From: Norana najaformis
Lineage: Eukaryota; Annelida; Clitellata; Crassiclitellata; Hormogastridae
DNA: 64,000 bases
Reading direction: 5' to 3'
NCBI GenBank assembly: GCA_964023275.1
Contig: OZ029915.1
Location: 34,964,573 to 35,028,572 of the forward strand
Under the pieces are notes generated by a model. The model did no database searches. It was not told the DNA's origin and worked only from the letters and a program-made list of their open reading frames with translations. A program made the position numbers and the translations under genes. Positions 21,009 through 32,600 of this stretch are shown piece after piece. How positions within the stretch are numbered: the stretch's first letter is position 1; each line of letters starts with the position of its first letter.

Positions 21009-21340
21009 AAAATCGTAGTCGTAATCGTGATCTCGAGATTTCTACAGCGCCCAACGAAAGCTAAGTCGCTGGAACAGGCTTATTCACAGGCGCTCAGTCA
21101 AAACAAAATCGACAGGCAAAAGGGTTCGTTTCCAGGTCAAGATCCAGAAGTCAGGCAGTCAAACAGTCGGACGGTTACGGTGGATGGTGTTTGAAATTGG
21201 AACGAGAAGAGAGACAAGGGAAAGAGGAAGAATCAGGATAAGATTTTTGGAAAAGAAATGTTTTCAGCTTGAGTGAAAGACGAGCGCAGAAACTGAAAGA
21301 GGTGAAGTGTTGGTGAGTTCGTATGATGGATCAGATGATG
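21009..21340 (-). mobile_element. CR1/L2-like LINE 3'-end fragment
   Basis: One of the longer copies. On the plus strand it shows AATCGTAGTCGTAATCGTGA, then CGAGATTTCTACAGCGCCCA, CACAGGCGCTCAGTC and the interior block ending AAACTGAAAGAGGTGAAGTG. It runs straight into the SINE at 21333, so one may have inserted beside or into the other. Confidence 0.65.
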
Positions 21341-21555
21341 ATGATGATGAATTTTTCTGCCCGAAGGCAGGTCCATTGGCTTTATGCCACCCGGGGATGA
21401 GATGAGTGAGGTGGTTTCCCGTTGCCTTCCTCACAGACAACTGTGGGTGAGCAACTTGCCCAAGGTCGCTACGCAGTGGCGTGAGGTAGAACCCGCGACC
21501 CTCCGGTTACGAGGCATCGAACATACCAATAGGCCTACACCACCACGTCCCACGT
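21333..21555 (-). mobile_element. tRNA-derived SINE, copy 1
   Basis: On the minus strand a tRNA-like head lies at about 21555-21480, with A-box-like GGTGGTGTAGGCC and a degenerate B box near CGGGTTCTACC. A conserved body (CAACGGGAAACCACC, CATCCCCGGGTGGCATAAAG) follows, then an ATC-repeat tail. It is highly similar to 23535-23765, and the two share TGCCCGAAGGCAGG. Confidence 0.8.
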
Positions 21556-21560
21556 GGATC

Positions 21561-23534
21561 AGACAATTGTCGTAATTCTGGCGGGAGGAAGCATAAGAGG
21601 AACCATAACCCGCAAACAGAAGACAGCTGGGATTGGCTGAAAGAATAATTATGTACGAGACGCCGTGGGTAGGCCTAACTGAGATCAGACGGATGTAAGC
21701 CTTAAATCACCAATAATTAAAACAATTTATGCCATAATCACCGCCAGTGGCTTATCACAGCATGAACCGCGGTTGGCTCGTTCTGTTAGTACGAACATCA
21801 TAATAGTTTAACGGGATTAATATCGATTTTAGTGAGTAAGCACTATTTCGAAATGGATGGTCATGTGGGCGTTTTATGAGGTTGGTCGCCGAAAAACCAT
21901 ACGTGCGCAGCGACAAATCAGATGGACTGCGGAACTTGCAGCTGTGAAAGGTCACGAAGCTGGTTCTCCGTTAGCTGGAATTCCGCAGTCACTGGACATC
22001 ATGGAACCAGCGCGCAAGGTCGTAGACTGATATGTCGGTCGATTTCTATTGACGATGGTATTCTGTTTGGACGATATTAGTGTATTTATCGGAAAAGATG
22101 ATTCGTTTTCAGCTGAAAATCACGAACTGAAAGACCGAAATCAGAGGATGCGTTCGTATTATGCGGAGTTACTTAGCAAAGGTTCAGTGTTCTATTGGCA
22201 TTTGTGTGTTGAATCTGTAGAACGTGCAACGACGACATCCTGTGAGCTTTTATTTCGAGTGTCTTATTGGGTTCGGTGCTTCGTGAAGACAATAGAATCT
22301 TTTTTTTATCAGGTATGGTATCGTGTAGAAAATTTAAGTTGCGTATCCATTATGCTGCAAGACCGTGATCACAGACGTTTTGGAGAACAGTGATAGAACT
22401 AAATTGCATTAGGTTACCCGTTAGATATGGGTATTGAAAAGATTCATAGGAACAATTAAATAGGTTAAATCGAATATAAAACATTTGCATTTACAGATTA
22501 CCCTCGTTAACAAAAATTGAGGTGTTACGAATAGATGGACAAAATGCTGCAGAGTTTGTTTTTCAAGGCTTTGATGCCATAATCATGTCATGATCAAATA
22601 GCAGGTCAATTAGTGAGGTGGCCATGGAATCTAAGCAAGCTGATGATTTTGATTTTTTTGGATATTTTCAGCATATATTTGCACTGTATATGTACAGACA
22701 AGATGTAGTGTTGTGTACAATAATCTACAGGTGAGCTGATGCTTACGATAATCTGAGATGTCAGATTTCTTATCAGGAATTGGTGCTGTTGCTTGATGGT
22801 AATATTTCTTGCTGTTGTGTTACCTATCCACTTGTCTAAATACAACATCATCAGAAAGAAATTAATTCCAAATGTTTTGAAGACTTTCGCCTAAAATACC
22901 GATTAGGAGGCAGTAATTTGTTCAGCTGGATATGCTTTCTTCTGATGACTCAGGGGCATTTAACATGGAACTTAAACAGTTTATATCTTGTCAACACAGC
23001 AGTCAAATTTTAGCTTTCTAGTTCATGAAATAATTATTTAGACAGATTATCTAAGAGTTGACCAGATTTTTATGTGCTGGGAACAGTTTTCTTGCATGAT
23101 ATTTAACAGAGGTCTGCTTAAATCCGCAGTGGTTATTTGTGGACTACTGGTCATGCATAGCGGTGGACTAGCTCATAGTATGGTCAAACTAAAGCTAAGA
23201 TTGACCCACTTTTTAAATGCTTGTGCTGACCCTCCTCACAGACATTGCCTCAGAGTTTGAAGGATCTCTCAGCTGAAGTTCACACGTAATTGCAGCAATC
23301 CAGCAGCAGGACTCTTATTTTAACCTCCCAACTGATGTTATTTGTGTCATGGCTGCAAAGGTATGGCAAGATGTGTTGGTGTAGAGCTAGCAGTCGGCAG
23401 TTGCCCACCCAAGTAGTAATTGTGATCAGCATCACCTAACTTCATTGTATATCCCAGTGTTGTATCGACAGTGTGGAGCCACCACACAAACAATGATGTA
23501 ATAAGCCATTGTGATTATTTATTTAATAAAGTAT
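21561..23534. other. no recognisable gene
   Basis: A plus-strand frame of 114 codons at 22049-22393 and a minus-strand frame at 21755-21955 are the longest. Neither has a domain, signal peptide or splice context that I can defend. Base composition becomes visibly more AT-rich from about 22.4 kb onward. Confidence 0.4.
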
Positions 23535-23536
23535 CT

Positions 23537-23567
<31 letters not shown>

Positions 23568-23765
23568 GTTCTCTGCCCGAAGGCAGGCCCATTGGCTTTA
23601 TGCAACCCGGGGATGAGATGAGTGAAATGGTTTCCCGTTGCCTTCCTCATAGACAACTGTGGGTGAACAACTTGTCCAAGGTCACTACACAGTAGCTTGA
23701 GGCAGATTCGAACCCGTGACCTTCTGGTTACAAGGCACAGACCATACCACTACACCAATCCTTAT
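23535..23765 (-). mobile_element. tRNA-derived SINE, copy 2
   Basis: The minus strand starts GGATTGGTGTAGTGGTATGG (A box in TGGTGTAGTGG). About 40 bp later comes CGGGTTCGAATCTG, a near-ideal Pol III B box. The body matches copy 1 at 21333-21555, and the tail is a run of ATC (GATGATGAT on the plus strand, 23538-23566). Confidence 0.88.
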
Positions 23766-25062
23766 AATCCAATATAAATCCACTGATAATTGTATGACTG
23801 TTCTGGTCTAGTTTGAAATACCATACATTGAAATACTATGAGGCTTGTAAATATGCTGTATGTTTCTTGTTTGTACAGTGTCAAAATATTATGCAGTGCG
23901 TTTTGGAGTGTGCTCAGTGATAAGCTGTTGCATGTACAGTGCAGTAGTATTACAGGTATAATATGCTGTTGGCTTGTTCAGTGCCAAGTCTCGTTTTGGC
24001 CAAAGGTCTTTCAAAGTGCAATTGCTTGCACTTGAGTTTCAGAGATTGGCTGCTTTTAGTGGGAGAATTGGTTCAATGTCCAGTGACCTGACCATTGGAG
24101 AGCTGGTGTGAAAATGTATTCATTCTGCCATATATTGAAATTTTTGTTCTAGTTGAAAATTGTATGACATTAAATTAATTTAATGAAGTTGATAAATAAA
24201 TATTCTTCATCAGGTTTTGTCATTGCAAGTGTTTAAAATAATGAAAGTATTTTAAATTTAAGATTCATTTAATGTTAATTAAGTGCTGAAATTTGAGTTT
24301 ATTGTAACAAATGAATCTAGTCCAGACATAACATAACTATTGGAGACATTTAGGTAGTGATATCCTGTGATTGAATGAAATCTAGAGCTCATGCAGCCAC
24401 TGGATGTGCATTTGCATCTTAACTACTGGTACTGGTACTGGTACTCCTGTGTTGCAATGTTTATTGATATGTTGTTTATGTGAATTTTAACTGCAGGTAG
24501 TTTGACTCCATTTGCATATAAAAACAGCTGGGCTTTACTGTAAATTCAGTTTAGCAGGGCTCTGGCATGGTTGAGTTTGTGTAAACATAGATGTCAGTGT
24601 TTATGCTTTTTGTGTGGATTTCTTTCTCAGTGTACGTGTTGTTCAAGTTTCCTTTCTGCTAACATTTGAAAGTTTCTTATTTTGTTTGTATATGTTCACA
24701 GTCTTTTTGGTTGATACCATTATGCAGCTCAGATGATGATCATAAGTACCAGTGTGCAGTGGTCTGTTGATGGTTCAGTAATGCTAGTCTATATAATGGA
24801 ACTTTCTAAAGAGACAATTTTGAGTTTGCAACTTTACTGGTTTTACTTCATTAGGGTGTTTCATTGACCAATGATGTGCTTTTAATACCCTGAAGTAATT
24901 TGAGTTTTATCATAAGTTAACCTATAAACTGTTATTTATGGGGCTTGTTTTGGTTTAAATATATAAAAACATTCAAATTCAAGTGGCCTTTGAAACCAAC
25001 CGCACTCTCATCCACATTCACTTCACACTTGCATAGTACACAGTTTCCCAGCTGGCATTGAG
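23766..25062. other. no gene seen
   Basis: AT-rich DNA with only short open frames. A small run of ACTGGT repeats sits at about 24422-24444. Confidence 0.4.
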
Positions 25063-25273
25063 ATGAGTGAGGAGAGGTCAACATTTGTACAGACGGTCAT
25101 AGGCTGGGTTGTCAGAAGGCAAGCAGTTGGCAATGTTATTGAGGTAAAAATAACCCAGAATCAACTCAGACCTGTTTTGTGTCATGATGGATTGCAAGCC
25201 AGACATCTCCAGGATGTTGTCATTCATTCAGTAGTCTTCATAGAGGGGCATTTTGACAAGTCCCATTCTGAGG
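25063..25273 (+). other. possible unassigned first coding exon
   Basis: An ATG at 25063 opens a frame of 70 codons (MSEERSTFVQTVIGWVVRRQ..., then VIEVKITQNQLRP and HLQDVVIHSVVFIEGHFD). It runs into a textbook donor, GAGG|GTAAGT (GT at 25274-25275), in phase 1. I recognise no domain and found no downstream exon with certainty. It could belong to the PPxY gene's 5' region, to another gene, or be chance. Confidence 0.3.
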
Positions 25274-26232
25274 GTAAGTTCCAAGAATGCTCCCCAGTTA
25301 CTTCGGTCCAGCCCCGTGTGTATGAATGACCAGTGTGAAAATTGTTGCCTATTGACTTGCGCATATGGTCCCAGGATTTTGTTTGCAAGGCACTCGCTGA
25401 CAAAATGATTTGTTTCGGTAACAATGTGATCAAAAAAGTTGAGTGAAAAAATTGTGAAAATGTTTCACCCACAGTCGAATCATTGGTGTGAACAAGTGGA
25501 CTGACTCATTCTGTAACATCTTACATCCAATTTTTGTTACACAGGATGACTCAACATCACAGCCCAGCTTAGCTGATGCATCACTATCTCCTTGAATATC
25601 GTCATCAGATCGCTGGGGAAGTGCACTGGATCGCTAGTATGATGCTAATAATCATACTAAAACTGTCACTGTCTTAATTTGTGGCCATTTCAAAGCCCTT
25701 GAAGTCTTTATCCAAGTCCAATTCTCTGAAAATTGCACAAGTGACGTCACCCGTTGCAGGAGGCTAACTTTTGATGTCGCAGTTCTGCATCTGTGTTGTG
25801 CGCAGCAAGTTTTTTGATGTTACAGTTTTGCACCTGTGGCAGCAAAGGGTTAAGCAGCTTCTTATGTGCCATTTTGATTTCTCAGAATAATTTTGTTTTG
25901 TACCTTGGTGTCACTGTTTTTTACCAAACGGGTTTTCGTAAAGTATTAGTAAACAGGTAAGCCTATGGGGGTAGTGGTATTAATGGGCAGCTGTCTGAGG
26001 TCAAGGTTTGGGCCAGGGCTGAACATTTGGGGATGAGGCCAGATGCCTTAGCAGAGCATAAGACCAAGAATTGTTCAGCTGTTCATATAAATATAATAGA
26101 TTAATTATATCTTAGCTTGTTCAGAGAATATGATAAGCAGTCTTAGAAGCAGTTGCCAGCAATGTAAATGCCAACATTGGCCATCTACAAGAAAACCAGT
26201 TGAAGAAATTCTGAAAAATAAGTTTACAACCT
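25274..26232. other. no gene seen
   Basis: No long open frame. A diverged duplication of TTTTTGATGT-ACAGTTTTGCACCTGTG occurs at about 25768-25798 and 25810-25840. Confidence 0.4.
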
Positions 26233-27286
26233 TGTAGCGATTCCCCCCCCCCTGTAGGCACACATCCCGTCTTATAGAAGTGAGTGACTCACTGAGTGGG
26301 TACAGATATGTGTATAGATAGTGGCATAGATGTACTGAGTGGCCAGCATTGTATATATATATTTGTCTAGCCACGGCCAGCATTGCAATGTGTATATATA
26401 TATGTATGTAAATGTGGGAAAGGGGAACGCTAAACTGGCGCGGGCTGTGTGATGGGGCCGTACTGAGCCAGGGTAGGGCAGGACTGATCTACCCTACAGG
26501 CGGAAGAATTTCTGAGGACGCTACTCTTCGCGCCCGAAAGAGCAGTTCTGCCGAGGACGTGGATCGTGCGAGCGTTCGCGTCGCCGCTCGAGGCAAACTC
26601 CGAGTCTTGGACAAAACCGTGAGGGCTTCTGAAGTTGTTTTGCCTCCGACTCGTTAAAGAAAGGAAATTGCGAAGGAGTCGGCTCGATGAGCAACTCTCT
26701 GAGCGGCCGAGATATAATACAAACGCTGTACTGTTTCATTGATTCTGTCGTGACACGATCTCTTCAGACCAATTGAAGTCACCCGCTTGGTCGGGTGAAA
26801 ATTGAGCTGCAATTGGATCAACCAATGCGAGGAGAGATTACTATCTGGTGGCGCGTGAGTGTCTTCCATGCTGGACTGAGCGATCACTCGAATCAAACAC
26901 CTGCCGGCCATCGTGGGAGGTTCATTTTATCTATTATTATTATTATTATTCTCTGAATTAGTAATGTCAATAACCGTTTTGCAATTGGTAGGACAATGCT
27001 GGCCTAGGTAGGTTAGTTAAGGTGAACTTTGATATCGTTTTAGTACATATATATGTATAGTATTTTCATTTGTTATCATTTGCTTTCTTTTTCTTTTAAC
27101 ACACATTAAAACTGTTAATTAGAGACAAATGAACTCTTGCTTGATGTATAGATATATACGCGTTTGATTTATGCAAGTCCAGCAGTAGATCCCTGCTTGG
27201 CGCCGTGACGTCCTCTCCACTGAACAAATTGAAGTGAGCGAGTAAGAGCACAGAGCTGAGGACACGGTGGGAGGGGAGTCGCTACA
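26233..27286. mobile_element. solo LTR or short LTR-like element with 5-bp target duplication
   Basis: It begins TGTAGCGATTCCCCCC and ends GGGGAGTCGCTACA, so the ends are TG...CA within longer inverted termini (TGTAGCGA/TCGCTACA). AACCT lies directly outside each end (26228-26232 and 27287-27291). Both fit integrase-type insertion of an LTR of 1054 bp. No primer-binding site, gag or pol is seen, so a solo LTR is the likely form. It has higher G+C in 26400-26910 and an ATT run at about 26933-26950. The short open frames inside (for example 26412-26657) need not be genes. A terminal-inverted-repeat element is the alternative. Confidence 0.7.
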
Positions 27287-27389
27287 AACCTTGCAGTTAG
27301 AACAGTAAAATGTGATCTCAGTGTAAATTATGATGAGAGACATGTAATGGAAAAGACCAGTGATGCTGCATATGTGACTGTGCCTGAGA

Positions 27390-27712
27390 AAACTCACACA
27401 GTCAGAAAAGTTAATTTACAAGTGAGAAATGCACTCAGAAGCCAAGTAGGTCTGAAATGGGTCGAAATGAGTTTTTTCCTATATATGTTTCTTTTGTGTT
27501 AGCTCTCAAACTAAGTTCTAACATTGTGGAGTTTTGCTGTCTAAGCATTCTTTTCAATTTTATTATGATGCGCTGCAACAAAAACTTAATGTGCCCCTTG
27601 GGTGCCCTAATTTGAAGTCATATGCATTTATTAATGTGCAACTGACCATCTTGACCAGTTTTTATGGAGAATCCATTGATGCAGCCTCAGAGGCATATGG
27701 AGCAGTCCTTTA
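27390..27712 (+). mobile_element. decayed dispersed repeat with a retroelement-like peptide
   Basis: This matches the reverse complement of about 49745-50095. Shared blocks include CACACAGTC-GAAAAGTT, TTTTTATTATGATGC..TGCAACAAAAACTTAAT and TTGATGCAGCCTCAGAGGCATATG. One frame near 27665 reads ESIDAASEAYGAVL, reminiscent of the DAS..AYGAV motif in BEL/Pao-type polymerases. The pairing is seen directly; the BEL/Pao origin is a weak inference. Confidence 0.5.
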
Positions 27713-27935
27713 AGCTAGCCCGGAGAGGCACTATGGATATGAAGTGTTGCAATTTTATTTTCTTAGCCTCAGTATATGAGGGCAGGTGGCCGGCCCTCTC
27801 CCTCACCTCCTGATCTTCCCACTGACAGTGTTTGGTCAGTGTACCCATTTTTGTGGAGTTGTCTGGGGCACAAGGAGAGCCGAAATCTCGAAACAAATTC
27901 TGTCCTGGCAGGGATGTTCCCAAGGCCAAGGTTAC
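27700..27935 (-). mobile_element. SINE body, copy related to 43745-43995
   Basis: It shares CCTTTAAGCTAGCCC-GAG, TTTTCTTAGCCTC-G-ATATGAG and GGGGCACA-GAGAGCCGAAATCTCG with the copy at 43.8 kb. Here the tRNA-like head is missing or decayed after about 27925. Confidence 0.6.
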
Positions 27936-28393
27936 ATTGAGTTTTGATTTAGTGATTGAATCAGAAATGGACTATTTGGCCTTAAGAACACTGGCATCAG
28001 GATGATGCTTTATAAGCAATCAGTTGATCAGATTATTCTAAACAAGGCACTGATGCAAGATTTAAAGGAAAGAGAAACAAATAAACTAGACCACTATGCT
28101 GGGTAGATAATATAAGCAAAGACCTGACAAGACTTGTACTAAATAAGAAAAGAGGTTTGCGCTTGACAGATGACCATGAGGAACAAAGGTTGTTGATGAT
28201 CTTTGTAGTTGTCAGTGATTAGGCTTTGTAACTGTCAATTTGCCAGATTTGTAGTGCAGCATTAACTTGAGTAAAGACACAGTCTTTGATTTTCGACATT
28301 TGTAACTCAAACTTTCAACTTGGCACACAACAGACTACTGCTACAAAATCTTTCTGCTCTCTATTATAACAGTGCATGGTAGCAGATTGTGGG
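27936..28393. other. no gene seen
   Basis: Unique-looking AT-rich DNA without a defensible open frame. Confidence 0.4.
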
Positions 28394-28590
28394 ACACGGT
28401 AGCCTGTTGGTTAGAGCAATCAACTTATAATGGAGAAAGTACGGGTTCGAGCCTCCTTCCCTGCGATGGTTACTGTATGGGACCTTGAGTAAGTCCTTCA
28501 CTCGCAATTGCTCAGCGCCATCAGTTGTTGCTTCGTCATTAGATTGTGGTGCTTAATAAATGCAGACATAATAATAATTCATGGAATTTT
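28394..28590 (+). mobile_element. tRNA-derived SINE, second family
   Basis: GGGACACGGTAGCCTGTTGGTTAGAGCAA supplies an A box (TAGCCTGTTGG region) and ACGGGTTCGAGCCTCC supplies a B box. The body runs to GTGCTTAATAAATGCAGACA, followed by an AATAATAAT tail. The tRNA-like arms pair plausibly, but there is no intact acceptor stem, so I do not call a tRNA gene. Confidence 0.7.
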
Positions 28591-28829
28591 TCAAAAACCC
28601 ACTGAATCATTACAGTGTATGAGCATTTTTTCCTGTGCAAGCGTTCACCTCATAAAATGCACATCAGCAAGAATCAATGCTGATGCCTGCCCTGTTGATG
28701 CCATCCATTGCCAGCTCAATAGACAGTGAACAAAATAAACACCTCCCTTACATTCCTCTTAGGACATGGAAGCTTCACTTACTTACTTGCCATGTGCTCG
28801 GTGCATACCAGCCAGCATGTGATCTAATC

Positions 28830-28940
28830 TAATGACTTCTATAGCGCTGTTATCAATGACCAAGGTGTCAACTAATCGTCACTTCAGGTGAAATCAAAAT
28901 CAATTCATTGGAGACGCTAGGTTGAATTCCTGTACATTGG
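28830..28940. repeat. dispersed repeat, pair of 53835-53960
   Basis: CTAATGACTTCTATAGCGCTGTTATCA, then GACCAAGG-TCAA and CACTTCA, are shared with 53835-53960 at about 75-80% by eye. The class is unknown. Confidence 0.55.
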
Positions 28941-29650
28941 AGAAACCAGATGCGTGTTCACAAAAAATCAATAACACAATGAATCATGAAAATTTTCTAT
29001 ACAAGCACTAGCTTAAAACTTGCTGACTGAGCTGCACAGTATCACATTAATAGGGATTGTTCATTCACACCCATTCTTAACCAAATGGTTAATGTCAAGA
29101 ACTGGATGATGATGACAATCATAATGATGAGAGGTCAAGATATTTGAGATGTGCAGAAGCAATTTCTTAAGAACTAAACGACTTTTGTCCCAAAATACTA
29201 TGCGGATGAAAAAGGAATGCTCAATGTCATTACAGAGTGAGTATTAATGATAAATAAATGTGTTGTGCATGTTATTTGCCTAATTTGTCCAGAAAGCCTG
29301 ATATCACAATTGAAGTTGAGCTGTTTTTATTTATTTTTTTATTTAAAGCAGTTATAACACACGCAATGTCAGTACACCTGAATCCGCCAGGATGACGTTT
29401 TCAGGGCATCATAAAATTAATCTGCATACCTGACCACATCCCCAGTCACTGTCTTTGTAGCCCAGTGGTGGATGATATTAGATCACCTGTTAATTACAAA
29501 TGTTTCTCTATACTTTAAGGGGGTTTTTTGTCATTTTTAGGCACATATATGTTTAGACGTGTTTTATGATGTTTCAGCGATCGTGGATGTGAATGCGGTT
29601 ATCTGGCTGGCCAGTCTGCACAAAGACGCTGTTGATGTATTATAGATGAG
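28941..29650. other. upstream region of the PPxY gene
   Basis: No coding exon recognised. TCATTTTTAG near 29540 and GATGTTTCAG near 29577 could be acceptors for a 5' UTR exon that leads to the ATG at 29651. An in-frame stop at 29633-29635 closes the frame upstream. Confidence 0.4.
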
Positions 29651-32600
29651 ATGACACTGAGAAGACCATCTGAAGATCTCAGTCTCTGTACGGACATGGC
29701 ATCGGATTATATATACATCTTCTGCATCCCATCATCATCAGGTTCCAGACTGTCGACATCTGAATATTGTGGTGCCGGTCCTAGCATCGAACTGAGCAGT
29801 GATTCGCTACTCTATGTCCCAACCGAGACCAGTGCAATGTCTGAAGAACCACTGAACTGCCCATTATATAACAACACTGACTGCTCAGGCGCTCATGGTC
29901 AGTCTAACAACAGCCACCCAGCTACCCCAGCCACCAGGAACCACCAATCAAGTGAAGACCAGTGCACAGCAGCAGTCGAGGGTGTGTCCGATAACCGTGG
30001 CGATCTTCTTTCGCCACGAAGTGTAGAGGTTCAGAGCCCGGTGAACTGCAGTCTGCGTCATTCAGGAGCCTCAGGTATGTGCACGCTTGAATTATCTCCA
30101 GCCATGCTGACACCTGACTCACAGGACGTGCTAATGCCCACCGGTGATGGTTTTCAGCTGAGGACGGAGTCATGGTTTGCCCTTCCGCCGTACAGTCCTG
30201 CGGTCCCACGAACCTCCATGAGACGGAACATCCGTCGCAGTGCACGCATCAACCTCGACGGCTCACGGTGTGCTCGTCGTTCGAGACGCACTGGTCACCT
30301 GTTCCTTATCTCGACTAGTGAGGAGGGTGATAAACAGTGCTGTAGCCGTTCATGCTGTCTACATTTTCTCATGGCAATCACATCATTCCGCTGGATACTC
30401 TTGTTCTTCGCTTTGATTGGAGTCAGTTGTATCATATCTGGAATAGTGCTTGGGTCACTTCATATGGCTGTTGGCAATAGTTTTCTGACTCTGTCGATCA
30501 TGTTTATTGGTAAGATTTACTTTTTTATTCCTTTAAATTAGAAGGTGTTTAGTTTTTCTTCCCAGGTAATTAGTCAGGTGGTAAAGTTTTTCAAATTTAA
30601 AATATGTGATTTGCAACTCTGTAGTGAAGCATTGTTTAAGCACTATCCCTTACCTTTTTCATTTGGCTTATCCTTCATAGGCTGCTTCTGTTTTATTGAA
30701 CTGACTTTCTGGATATTGACCTGAGTGGCTTGATTATTTGTGCAGCACTGGTTGACGTCTTGTGAATTAGACACAGGCACTATAGAAGTTGCAAATTACA
30801 ATTACTGTTTCTGACATCTCTGTCTTGTTTCAACCAAACTGTTAAATTTTTTCAGAAGGAAAAGTAGAGAATTGCAGTTCAAAGCATTTGGTCAGTCAGT
30901 TGCATTTTAAAGCATTCTCCGTTCTTCCAGATATTTAAAAAATTAATTGCAAGGTAATATGTATTTGAATCACGTTGTTTGCCATTTTAAATGTAAATCT
31001 GGATATCCAGCTCAAGTTGTCTGTATTTTGAGGGCAGACCTAAAATAATGTCATATGGCTTTGAAGAAATATGTAGGGTGTATTTTTATGAGAAACTGTT
31101 ACTGAAACTGAGCAAAAATTCTAAATATTTACAACATGTTACTGACTTGAAACTGTGGGAAATATATGGAGAACTATTTGCATTTTCTGTTATTGTATAT
31201 TTAACTCCTCTTTTTTCACTTGGTGACTTTTGCTATTTGAATTTATGTAATGACTTTGATGGGCACACAAGGCATCAATCAATGATATTCTGTATTAAAA
31301 CTGTTGATTGATGCCAGCAGTAGAAATTATTAGCTTGTAATTATGAAGTCAACATCATCACTGTCCATGGCCCATAGGTAGGTGTTAGGTGGTAGGTGTT
31401 AACTGTTTAATTAATCTTTGATCAATTAAATAGTTGTTGCACTGATTACTTGCATGATATATGAACTCTGATTTTACCAAGTTATAATATATTCCTACAA
31501 ATACTGTGATTGCATAATAATTCTAGGGGAAAAATTAGAATATTAATGTTTATATTAATTGCATAGTTTATTATGCATTTAAATCTTCTTCAGCTTTCAG
31601 TTACTCTCATGTATTAGATTGTATCAAGTTGCTTCATCTATACTTTGCAGTTTAATTTTGTAATTCCTTCCTTATAGCTGTATTAATTTTATGTGTTTTC
31701 TGTATTCATAGGGCTTGGAGTGCTCCTGGTGGTTGTAATTGGGATAGGTTGGCGATGTACTCCATCCGGACATGAGCCGTGCCACCTGCTGTTTAATCTC
31801 GGTGATCATTTGCTGCGTACATCAAGCACCAGAGATAGACATCTAAGACGCCTGCGTCATCACAATGGTGATCACAATCAGTGGTTTGGAGGTTAGTAAA
31901 GCAGTATGGAAAATAAAAAAAAACTTGCTAACAAAGATCATTCATTCGTTTGATTGTAGTTCTTGTTAATGAATGAGCTGATTAGATGATCGTTAACCAT
32001 GCACACCTGTTTTGTTTGCAGATACAAAAGTGAGTAAGCTAGTGGTGGGTGGCCTTCTTTTTTTTTAATAGTATGTGTGTGTTAATTAGTAGAGAATAGG
32101 CAGAGGATTGGATGCATTTAGTTAGCACCAAGTCGTAGTACAGTAGAACTGATCAACGTTACAGTTGTACTTTAATAATATTGTGGAATGGCCGAGTGAA
32201 CTGCTCTTCTGAAGATTTGTACTGAATGGCACGCACTGTCAGCTACAATTTCCAATTAAACTTCAGTATTGCGGATACTTAAGTCAGTTTTGCATCAAGT
32301 ATTCAGTGTTCTTCCTGATACTATTCCCTCACCGTCAACGAAAAATGTTTAAGCTCAACTGGTCTGCTTCTTACAGAAGAATTGCTTAAGGCTGCTACTG
32401 TCACTTTTTCTTCATTATGTACACATGTGCGTTCATGCCTAGGCATACCCTTGTTGCCTGCATGCCTGTCAATTCTTGGTAAAATTATTTGGACAACCCA
32501 TACCAACACACCAGTTGTGACATTCCTATCACCCTTCATGAATAATCAGCTACCACAAGATTGAGTATAATTATATACATATATTAATTCTTATTACCCT

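Noticed and set aside
26412-26657. 81-codon basic open frame in the G+C-rich part of 26.4-26.7 kb
   Set aside because: It lies inside the LTR-like element, has no domain, and the opposite strand is equally open.
28394-28470. Possible functional tRNA gene
   Set aside because: A and B boxes are present but no intact acceptor stem, and the sequence continues into a SINE body with an AAT tail.
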